From the NCBI GenBank assembly GCA_029582265.1, contig CM055827.1, forward strand, positions 3,705,423-3,769,422: a stretch of DNA of 64,000 nucleotides. The letters are read 5' to 3'. This stretch comes from Zoroaster sp. YZ-2022 (taxonomy: Eukaryota; Echinodermata; Asteroidea; Forcipulatida; Zoroasteridae). This document shows, one piece after another, positions 12,701-24,700 of the stretch. The notes beneath the pieces are model-generated. The model was not told where the DNA came from. It was given only the letters and a program-made list of their open reading frames with translations, and ran no database searches. Within the stretch, counting starts at the first letter, position 1, and every line of letters begins with the position of its first letter. The position numbers were made by a program, and so were the translations under genes.

Positions 12701-15700
12701 TACATTGTATACACGGGGACCAAATTTTCCCATATACAAAATATGGTGGCTAAGAGAGGCCTCACAAATCGGGCAAACGTTCATACCCCTATGTGAAAAA
12801 GTACGGCAGAATTTCAATCGATCCAGCAATTTTGGCTGCAATTGGACATCGTTTCATAGCACAAAAAAAAGACAATTAAAAATACCGATGAGCGGGTCTG
12901 AGACGACGCACGCAGAGACCAGAAACCAGAGAGGGTTTTATTGGCCGTATCTGTAAAAAAAAATTTACCTCCAAATTGTATATTTCAATAACAAAGAAAT
13001 GTCTGAAAACTTTAGAGACAGAGATGTGGTACTTGTACTCATGAAAAAAGTACTCATACTCGTACTCACGAAAAAAGTACTCATACTCGCACTCATGTAA
13101 AAATAGTCGACTACAACTCTGTTTAGAGTTAAGACTCTGTGTTTAAGCTAGTGTAGGATGAAACATGCATTGCACAACCTTACATAGTCTCTCGTCCTGC
13201 CCTGTTTATTACTTCTGTTGACATTTTTTTTTTTTTTTTTTTAACCCATTATTGATGATGTGACATTGAGCCTCCAAGCTCATACTTTGACAGGCAAAAT
13301 CTGTACAATTGTCAATGAAGGACTGCCATACGATCTGATATTTTGAGATGTCAACAGATATATTAATTATTTTTGTTGATTAAATTTTTGCCCTACACTG
13401 ACATGTGTATAGCACTGTATACTCGGTGCTTTCCGAGTGTCTGTGGAAAAAACTTCACAGGCGACTCACAGGCGAACCCACAACCTTCCTGCTTACTAGT
13501 ACAGACGTCTTAACCTCTCGACCACCGAGCTTGGCTGATGATTGGCTGGCTAGAATTCTATATAGCAGCGGGTGCCGTAATATTTATAGTTAGAAATTCT
13601 TATAGTTTGATGAAATTCTGGTAGAAATTCTGAGTATACAGTGCTATACACACGTCGGTGTATGGCAAAAATTAAATCAATTGTTTATCACCCGACGCAA
13701 ACTAAAAATTTTTGTATTTTCAAGTTTTGTATTTTCTTTCATTATTTTGCTATTGGTGTTTTGTGGAGATCAAAATATAAAATTTTAAACTTCCCCTATA
13801 AACATGCATACTTCTGCCTGCCATGAAATCACTGTGGTACTTTCAAGAGTGCTCTAAGTGTAAACATTTGATATGGTTTTATAGGAGGTCTCAGAATAAT
13901 TAATCTGATCGTTGATTTGTGTGTTTGTTTTGTAGATAAAGGATCAAAGGCCAGTTCTCCTTCTGCGTTTACGACCCTAGAGAGGTCAGACTGGGCGGAC
14001 AAGCGCACCAGGTACCTCTCATCTGGTGTCAACAAAGAGTCCTTGGATGTCATTGACAAGGCGGCCTTCCTGGTAAGCAGTTAGGTCTGATGAGAGGTTC
14101 ATAGGGCGGGGTTATAATGCTGGTGATAATTTATCACCATACGATTCAATGCAGCTTATAACAAACATCACAGGGTTCACACAAAGTATTCACTCAAGTG
14201 GTCATTCCACAGACTTGTATGACTCGGGACTTGAGTCCGACTCAAGTCACATTTTTGGTGACTCGGACTTGAACTCGGACTCGGACTCGGACTCGACCCT
14301 TCAGACCCAGACTTGGGACTTGGACTCGATGTCTGTGACTCGGACTCGACGGCAAAATGACCAATATTCACTATTTGCAAAATAGTGTTTTAAACAAGGC
14401 GAACAGTTTTATAAAATTTGATAACGTATGCCGTCGTAGTAATGCAATCGGAATCGCTTACGCAGCGGCTGCATGAAAACAAAGTGTGTCTTCCAGAAAT
14501 TGATTACAAATCATGTGCCAAAGCTTCAGCGTACAACATCGAAGGAATAAAAACGTGTATTTTTGATAACTTGTTCAATGCATCATGGAGAAATATAGAT
14601 GGACTACATTTGAAAGACGACTCTTGTAAACGGCACTCTCACCAGGCATATTAAGTCGTGGCGGGCCCGCCACTCCTTCGGCGAAAAGCAGCCCATTCCG
14701 CCATGCTAGAAATATTGTCCACGCCACCCTAAATCAATGTACATGTATTTTTATCCTTTTTTAGCTAATAAATAATAATTTGGGTATCACTACGCCGGTG
14801 GCTTGTGCCACAGACGAGCATAGTTTAAAAGGATATGGGTCCACACACATCTGTTGCTGCTAAATACAGCAGATGAGAATCCATAAACAAAAACTACTTT
14901 CAATGGTGTTCATTGTCAGTATTTGTCAGTATCAATATACAGCTTCGGTACAGACAACAGCTAATTTCTTTTACTCCATTTAAACACAAGGTCAAAATTA
15001 TCAGCCAGGATGGAAAATATTTTCGGTACACAATAACTGCTGTTGTACAGTCATTAATAAAACATCTCTTCAAAAACAATAGGATGTTTTGTGTAAAACC
15101 ATCTGGACCTTGCTCTATGCACCAGTAAAAGGTAATGTAAATTACTGTTCAGAAAGAAAATGTTGTGTCACTCATGCACCAGCCTTTCCAACATTTAAAT
15201 GTGCCATTTGCCTGATATAAAAATACAAAAATACAAATACATTTCCAACTGATTATTTTGGAGTGATCATTCACACTAACACCAGTGATTCAACATGTAG
15301 GTTAATATATAAATTAATTATGATAGTGCTATGGCGATCAGACTTAAACTTGACAACATCGAAATTAATCATGATCTCCATTCTGCAGTAGTTCCATTCA
15401 AACAATGGATAAACATTGTTAACCAGTTCGCTTCGGAGGCCGTGTATACACGCAATTTTTTTTTGTACAGCGGATCAGAGAGCGTCTAAACACGCATTCC
15501 GATTTTTGTGTGTTACCGGGAGACTTGTCAACACGCCACACGTGGCGCGCCGTCATGGTGGCTGACTTGTATACACGCAATTGTTTCTCGGAGTCCATGG
15601 GGTCACGGTTCGGTGGCCCCGGACAAAATGCACTGCAAACACTGAACGAGTTCACTCTTTTTATTGATTTTTGCGTAATCCCTTTATCCAAGACCTGTTC

Positions 15701-18700
15701 CTTTGAAGTACAAGCCAAGAATTTGTAAAGACGGGTTTAACCCATTGTTTACGAGGCATTCGATCTCTCTCCAGGTATGCCGTATTTTCGACCGGGCGCT
15801 GGTCGCTAATAGGCCGTTGCTTCGAAGCTTGCCAGCGGTCTAATTGTGCTGAACAAACACAACCGTAATTAAAAAACTAGCCATTTAATTCTCGAAATGT
15901 CAATGAGTAAAGGTGTTTATTTGGGTGTCCGAACTTAGTTTCATTGACAAAAAAAATTATTAATAGCTAGAAATTTTTTCAGATTTTTCACTGAAAAAAA
16001 ACCCGCACGGGGGACCGGAAAAAAATAAATATTCCTGACGTCAACTGGTTAAGGGTGATGGATGGCTTCTGAAACTAATTGCACTGGTCTACAGCCAAAA
16101 TGCTTCTGAAACAAATGAAGTCAAACTTGACTAATTATGGGTCACAGAGAATGGAAATGATGCTTAAAATTGTTGATTGGCTCTAGTTTTCAAGATATGG
16201 TACCGTGTCAGTATCTACATGTACATGTGTACACGTATGGGAATAGCGTATGATAATTCATGATTAAAAATCTGCTATGTACACCATATACATAGTACGT
16301 AAAATGTAAAAACTTAAATATCTTGGAAACAGTAGCCAATCAGCAATTGTCATATTTGAATTCAGCACATCAAAATCTATAATAAATAGCACATTTTATC
16401 TCCGAAGCAGACAACTTTAAAAAAATTGTTGACCAGTGTTGCTGAACCCCACCCACTCCTAAATTAATCATGGTGAGAGCACATGGTGTAGATGTAATTA
16501 ATCTGATTATTTCCAAACATGTTGTATTAATAAATTTAAAAAAGCACAAGAAAGAAAAAATTCAATCAGTTGTTCAATTTTATGGCGCAAGTTCATTAAA
16601 ATAAGAAAAGTAAATAAAATAAAGTTGATTTTGGTAATAAATCTTTGGTTTAGTCAAATTGATGAGATGCTAGTCCAGATGTCGAGTATTTTTTTCACTT
16701 AACTTTGAACCTTGACATTATGTATAAGGTTTTCTTTTTTCTTTTTGATTTTTAAAAAAAAAGTGACTCGAGACTCGACCCATATGACTCGGGACTCGGA
16801 CTCGGACTCGGACTGGGGACTCGGACTCGGACTCGACCTTTTAACCGAAACTTTCGCGGTCGTTTAACAGGTTAACCGAAAGTTGGCACCAGACAGCCAC
16901 ACAGACCAGTTAGTCGGCAAATGTGTATGACATAAAACACAATAAAGGGGGCCACTTTCCTACCGTCACGTTAGCAGTTTTTCTAATGGTTGTAATTTTT
17001 TTTTAAATATCTGAAACCACCCAAAAAGACTTTCAACATTTGAATAGACATGCATGCTTATCCTAAAGATAATTTGAGTTGATTATTACTATTATTTTTT
17101 TAATCAACAAATGGACGGAAAAGTGAGGTAACTTTTTCCGTCCAATTTTTATGGAAATTTGAGGGTGAAAAAAATAAATAAAAAAATAAAATAAATCAAC
17201 TCAAATTAGTTCTAGTATAAGCCTGCATGTCCATTCACATGTTGAAACACTTTTTGGTCGGTTTCAGGTACTTAAAAATAAATAACAACCATTGGAAAAA
17301 CTGCTAACGTGACGGATGCAAAGTGCCCCCCTTTTTTGTGTTTTATGTCGTATACATTTTCAATCAAAATGCGTCGATTGTTTAATAACCAATGCGGCAA
17401 AAGAGAAAGTCTAGAACAACAAATTGTACGCCAAATTCTTCCAAAAAAAGGGGGGGGTTTTTTTGGTTTAAATATCGGTTTCGGTTAGGAAATTTCTGAA
17501 CGGTTAGTGCAGTTTCGGTTGGTTAACCATCCCAGCACTATTCATGACTGCAGTGCTAATACATAAACAGGGAACCTAGGGTCATATTCAGCCAGTGTAT
17601 CTATCATCAAGAAGTGTGTATAATAACCAACCAGTGAAAGTTTCAGTTTATTTTATTGGGTCGTTAACAAGAAATTAGTAAAAATGTATTCAAATTGTTC
17701 ATATTCATTCCAATGCAAATTCAATGCAAATTTTTGATTGGCGTATTTTGTTGAGAAAAATAGTGATAAATGCATTCAGATTGTCCATATTGAGTTGTAA
17801 CCTCCAGTTCTTTTTAATATTTAATATTTAAATTAAAGTCAATATTAAAAGTTTATTCTTACGTAACTGAATTTTTAAACTTAATTGATCGTATTTATTT
17901 TTATATTGTAACTGGAATGTTTTTATTTCGGATATTTTATGTTAAATTTTACTCAATTTAGACTTTGGCTACAAGTTCAAATTGTTTTAATAAACCATCA
18001 ATAATAATAATTCCCAGTTTGAAAATTTCACATGGTGTCACTGCAAACAGTCTTTACTTATCCTTTTCACCATGCAAAGCTACAAATATTACTCATATTG
18101 TTATAAATGCATTCATATTGTTCATATTGAGTTGTAACCTCCAGTTCTTTTCAGAAAAAATTACGACTAAATTTGAGAATTTCACATGTGTCACCGCAAA
18201 CAATCTTTACTTATCCTTTTCACCACGCAGGTGCTGTTAGAAACCTGTGAGTATGACAGTCTAAGCGACAGGGCTAAATTCTTGCTTCATGGGAACGGGT
18301 CCAGCCACTGGTTCGACAAGAGTGTCTCCTTGTTCATCTTCACAGACGGCAAGTTTGGGTATAACATCGAGCACTCCTGGGGAGACGCACCCGTTGTTGC
18401 TCATCTTCAAGAGTACGCGTGCACAGATGAGTGAGTAATCCATCAGGTTTTTTGGGGGAAACAGGCCTGTGATTTCTCAGGATTTTTTTTTTTTTTACAA
18501 ATATCCCTTTTGCCTAAAAATATTCTTGAAAGAAGAGAAGTAGCCACCAAGGAATGAAAGAGGTAGCCTGTATTGTGTCCAAACCTCGAGTTTCTTGTTT
18601 GTGCAGAGTCTGTAAATCCTACAACTCTATAGTTGTAGATAAGTACTTTTTCGTGAGTACGAGTACAGAAAAATGTACTTGAGTACGAGTACTCATACTC

Positions 18701-21700
18701 CAACTCTGGGAGAAAGGATTCTTATCAAAAGCTTATTTGGCTTAAAAGGGAAAATACAACAGTAGTAACGGACCACATTGTCAAATTAACAAATTACCTT
18801 AAAGGGACATTATCGTCACAATCAACAGGGCATGGAATCGGAGTACTAGTTTTAGAAAATAATACCCACATGATAAGGTCATGTTAACATTGCTGCTGCA
18901 TAAATGAGCCAGTAATTTTCAGTCGCTGTGTTCATCTTGAATTAGGACACCGATTCCATGCCCTGTTGAAAGTCTGCTCTGATCGAGATGATACTGTCTC
19001 TTTAAATTATACTTACTGTGAAGTTGGTACAAGTATCAATCATCCTGATAAATTATTCCCCCTGAAGTGTTTCAAACTTAAAGAAGAAAAAAAGAAATAA
19101 TTACGTCGAATTTACCAAACATTTACAACTCTGATTGTATATATATAGATTGGTGAAATGTAGTTGAGTAGTTGAGTGATTGTAGTTGAGTGATTGTAGT
19201 TGAGTACTTTTACAACAAATGTACTCGAGTATGAGTACATAAATGAGTGCTATAACTCTGATCTGAGTGGAAGAGTTGTGTTGATCTTATAGAAGTTCCA
19301 CTCATTCGGAGTTAACGGTTAACGGTCATTGTTCCTCCAGGGTGATAGACAACCGATTTGATGCAGACGGTCACTGCAAACCATTGGAGGGGTTTGTCCA
19401 GGCTGCTATCAAGGCTCCCATGTCCCTTGAATGGGAGGTCAGTAGTGAGATGAGTGAAGACATCGAAGATGCCATCGAATTTGCCAAGAAGGTTTGTTTC
19501 TTTTCTTTTTCTTCCTGTCTTTGAAAAGATTCTTTTTCATTGGCACATTGCTCTTTTACTTAACCCTAACCCTCCCAAATCTTCCAAAATCCTCTTTGCC
19601 AAAGTGAAAGATTTTGAAGGATTTTGAAGGATTGAGGGCAGATGTGATTATTTGCTTGGTGGATTATGGAGGATTGAGGTTATCAGGCTATATTTGACAC
19701 TGGATGAAAATGGAGGATTGATGTTACATGGTACATGTTGGTCTGTCCAAAAAATGATTCTGGAGGATTGAGGACATGAGGCATACTTGCCTTCCTTCCT
19801 CCATAGTACATGTACATCCATGTTTGTTGTAGTGATTGCAAGGTCAGTGCTTGGGTCAGTGGACACTGTTTATTGCTCCATGCATGCAGGGAGGGTCCCT
19901 GGCCATGTACATGTATCACAGATTAGAAACACATGTGTGCATACATGTCGTGTGCTTGCTTTACTACTGAAGGATTTTGGAGGATTCAGGTTATTTGGCA
20001 TACTTGCCTTTCCATGGTACATGTACATCCATGTTTGTTGTAGTGATTGCAAGGTCAGTGCTTGGGTCAGTGGACACTGTTTATTGCTCCATGCATGAAG
20101 GGAGGGTCCCTGGCCATGTACATGTATCACAGATTAGAAACACATGTATGCATACATGTCATGTGCTTGCTTTACTAATGAAGGATTTTGGAGGATTCAG
20201 GTTATATGTAAGCAAATGGGCCAAGGGAGTTAGGAAGGATTCAGGTTATGTGTAAGAAAATGGGCCTAGGGAGTTAGGAAGGATTCAGGTTATGCGTAAG
20301 CAAATGGGCTTAGAGAGTTAGGGTTAACCCTTCTGTGACTGCAAGGGTCAAAAATCAGTCAAATAGTTGATATACTTGCCAAAAAATATCTAGTGAAAAA
20401 TATCTAGTGAAAAATATCTATGAAAGATTCAGGTTATGTGTAAGCAAATGGGCCTGGGAGTTAGGAAGGATTCAGGTTATGTGTAAGCAAATGGGCCTGG
20501 GAGTTAGGAAGGATTCAGGTTATGTGTAAGCAAATGGGCCTAGGGAGTTAGGAAGGATTCAGGTTATGTGTAAGCAAATGGGCCTAGGGAGTTAGGAAGG
20601 ATTTAGGTTATGTGTAAGCAAATGGGCCTAGGGAGTTAGGAAGGATTCAGGTTATATGTAAGCAAATGGGCCTAGGGAGTTAGGAAGGATTTAGGTTATG
20701 TGTAAGCAAATGGGCCTAGGGAGTTAGGGTTAAGGAAGGGAAAACAAATGCTTTGAAATGGCACATTTCTCAAAATAATGGTCTTTGTATTGCCATTAGT
20801 TTAACACTTTTTATACTATAAGTTGGAATTTGAAAATCAAGTTGCTATTTTTTTATTTTGACAAATTCTTTTAATAAGAACCTGTGGCTGCCATTCCTCA
20901 TCGAGGGAAAATAATATTTGTGAAGTTGCATTTTCATAAACGTTTTGGGTGTTATTTTTATTTTCACAGAACAGCGACGACTTGGATCTGATTGTCATCA
21001 ATCATGACGACTACGGCAAAGGGTTCGTCAAGAAATGCAAAGTACGTCATTTCTAGATATCCCAGTTTTGTAACGATACGGCCACAGAATATTTATTTAA
21101 AAAACAGACCAAACAAGTTTCCCCAAAAAAAGTCTCCAGTTTCTGGTCATGGGTTGGCTTCAAAATTGGTATGTTGACGCTTTTGTTTTTTATTTTATTT
21201 TTTTATTATAGTCTTCTTCTTTTTTTGGCCATTTGGTGAAATATACTACTCAAAACAATTTAGGGAACACCGGATTTTTAATATCAAATAGGTTTGAAAT
21301 GTTCCATGAACCGGGATTTTCATTTGCAACCCCCTCTCTCTTTCAGTAGTCATGTCATGAAATGTGTAATCACTACATGCATCCTTTATCATCTGCAGAG
21401 CTGCCAACTCTTCCGGATTCTGCGGAAGACTTCGCGTATTTGACGGTAATTTACTTACTTAAAATATATGCAAGGAGGCCTCTCCTTTTGGTGCCAAAAG
21501 GAGAGGCCTCCTTGCATATATTTTAAGTAAGTAAATTACCGTCAAATACGGAAGTCTTCCGCAGAATCCGGAAGAGTTGGCAGCTATGCATCTGTTTCAT
21601 TGTGCAGTTGTTTCTCATCAATTCTGTGAAACATTGTGTTTATCTGAAATAAATGATCTTGCTTTAACTGAGATTATTCCAGTGTTCCCTAAATTGTTTT

Positions 21701-24700
21701 GAGTAGTATACATTATACATGTATTATATAAGAAACTTTAAACTAACCCTCTAATAGTTAAAATATAAACATCCTAGCGGGTTAATAAGTCCTGCGGGAT
21801 GCTGCTTTGCAGGATAAAACGTGTCCGGTTGATGAGCTTACGTATGCCATAAGTGTTCGTCACCGTATGTGGGCGTTACCCCCAACATGCCATATATACA
21901 CGGGTATTGGAACCAGATCAAATTTCCCATACACAAAGTATGGTGGCTAAGAGAGGCCTCACAAATCGGGCAAACGTTCATACCCCTATATGAAAAAAGT
22001 TGCTTGAAACACAGTGCGGTAGAATTCCAATCGATCCAGCAATAAAACTAAAAATGCTGATCTGAGGTGATGCACTCGGTGACCAGAAACTAGAGACTTT
22101 ATTTTTTTTTTGGCCTTTTGCATGCCTGAATAATGATTTTTTCCCCTCTGGTTTTCCGACTAGGTAAGCCCAGATGCTTACATCCAGCTGGCCCTCCAGT
22201 TAGCATACTTCCTAGACGAAGGTAAATTTGCCCTGACCTATGAGGCATCCATGACGCGTCTGTACCTGAATGGAAGAACAGAGACTGTTCGTCCACTAAC
22301 TCAGGATTCATGCAACTTTGTCCAGTGAGTTGATGAAACATTGCTGTAACAATTCTATAGAGGATTCATACATCCATTTTTCACTCAATCTTACTTTGTT
22401 AGATGATTTTCTTTATAGGTTTATAATAAGCTAAACATAAGTTGATATAGATAACACTAGATAGTCATATAAAAGTAACATCTATTATATTTTTATATAT
22501 TAACCCAAACCACCCCAAATCCATCAAAATCCTCCAGGGAGCACTTTTTTTGAAAAATTCTGCACTTTCAGAAACTGGTACCGTAATTTCCGGAATATAA
22601 GCCGCGCGGTGTATAAGCCGCACTACCCCAAAATCACCAAAACAAGATTCATGTGTCAACGTATAAGCCGCACCGCGTATAAGCCGCACACACAGAGGCC
22701 CGCCGGACGCCACTCACTGTCGATACTTCGCCACAAGGGGGGCCATAAAGGGGGTCATTGTGTTGCGTTCCAGTCAAAATGTATTGAAAGAGACACAATA
22801 GCATACCTGCCAACCTTGACAAGTGAAAATTCGTAATACTAATAGTAAAGTTTGGCACATTTTACGCATGTCCGAAATACATGTGCATGTACAGGAATCA
22901 ACGGCACTGCTTGTGGGATCGATGTTTCTTCGACTCCACGTGTTTCTTGACATCGTTAAGGCCACCATGGCTAATGCAGAAATCCGTGCTGCATATTTTA
23001 CAAAATGCGTGAAGTTCCCCAAGTTTGGTGGCAGCAATAACTTGGTAGCTTTCTGAGTATTTATCTCGAAATTTCTGCACCATTTTTATTTTGCTGTTCC
23101 GTTCCGTATCACTATTTTACGGCATTCGGGAATGTCGAGCGTAGTCCCGCTGGTTGCCTGCTTTCTGCACAACGTACATGTAATCACTACAACGGCAACC
23201 AGCGAAACGATGACTCATCGCCTGCCACGCGTAATCTAATTTTCCTATTGGCTCCTTCCATAGACTACGATTTAACGAATTTTCCCATTGGCTCTCTGGT
23301 ACACGCATGGCATAGACTACGATCTACGCCGTGGATTCTGATGTCGCTGGCGCTAAACGTTGCAATGGTTTTCAGAAGTTTTGAATAAATCTGTGTGTAT
23401 CGAGGTCCGCTCACTAAAACTGACAATGACCAGACCATTTTCGCTCTGAACAATAAAGGTTATTAGGTTTCTGTTTCTGTCTATTTACCAACGATTTTTG
23501 CTTAATTGTGCATTGTGTTTTGTTCAAGATTCATACCTCGTCGTATAAGCCGCACCGCGTATAAGCCGCAGGCAACTTTTACCGTGTCAAAATCAACGTA
23601 TAAGCCGCGGCTTATATTCCGGAAATTACGGTACTTGCACCTCTTCAAATGGGGCAAAATTACTACCTGGCAAGAAGTACAGGCCATAAGTGCTGAACAT
23701 GAAAGATCAACATGAAGATATGGGCACATTCAAAAAGTGCATCAGTTCAGTTTATTTTCCACTCGACCATTACAATGTAATAGAGTAGGTTTGGGTGTGT
23801 CAACATGCAAGTAATCTCTCTTGAGTTGTGTCGTTCTTAGAAGAACCTATGGCAGGCCTGTGATTTCTCAGGATTTTTCCTGATTTCAGGATTTTTTTAC
23901 AAATCTCCCTTTGCCTAAAAGGCCTGCGTTTGCCTAAAAAATCTGTTTGCCTAAAAGGCCTGCGTTTGCCTAAAAAATCTGTTTGCCTAAAAGGCCTGCG
24001 TTTGCCTAAAAAATCTGTTTGCCTAAAAGGCCTGCGTTTATGAATATGAGTAGTTTGGTTAGGGAGGAGGGCCAAAGTCATGGTACAGCCAAGCCTTTGA
24101 GACGCCTGGCCAGACCTACGCTACCTGGCCTCCTAATTGTCTTTTGTGAGTCCTAATCCTGTAACAATACAGTACCTGCCAATCAACATAACCTGGGCTT
24201 CTGGAGGGCCTAGCCCAGGCAAGCAGAGCTCATTATATAGGCCAGTAGGCAGGAGAAAAGCCTGGGCCTGGCCGGGCTTCTCAAAGGCTTGGCTGTACCA
24301 TGACTTTGGCCCTTGTCCCTTAAACTGGTCAATCTTTTGGTTTCCAGGGCAATGGTGGAAGACAACCATCCGAAGGAAGAGAAGATTCGTCTCCTCCATA
24401 AGGCTGCCGATGTGCACACTAAGCTCTACAAGGGTTGCATGAGCGGAGAAGGTTTGGATCGTCACCTCTTCGCACTCTATGTGGCATGCAAAGGGCTTAA
24501 ATACGTAAGTGCTTTCAATTTTGTAAGCGAGAATCGAAACCTGACCACCCTTGACCTAGGGTGATGAGTGGAATTGACAGATGGGCAGCTCCATGAATGA
24601 GGCAACTAAATGTATGTCCGACACCAGATTCTTTAAGCCCATTGATTAGAATTTTCTTCAAAATAAACATCAGTTATTTTTATGGGTTAAAATACAAGTC

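Larger units (their letters stand above)
21118..22115. mobile_element. GGCC/TTTCTGGTC MITE carrying nested elements
   Basis: The ends match 12593-12946. Interrupted by the mariner-like MITE 21244-21708, which in turn holds the hairpin 21395-21588. Confidence 0.75.
22500..23760. mobile_element. piggyBac-like MITE split by a 1-kb element
   Basis: Starts TTAACCCAAACCACCCCAAA and runs to CAGAAACTGG (about 22578). The body resumes at 23633 with CTTGCACCTCTTCAAATGGG, as in the uninterrupted copy at 27595-27867. The right TTAA end is lost. Confidence 0.75.
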
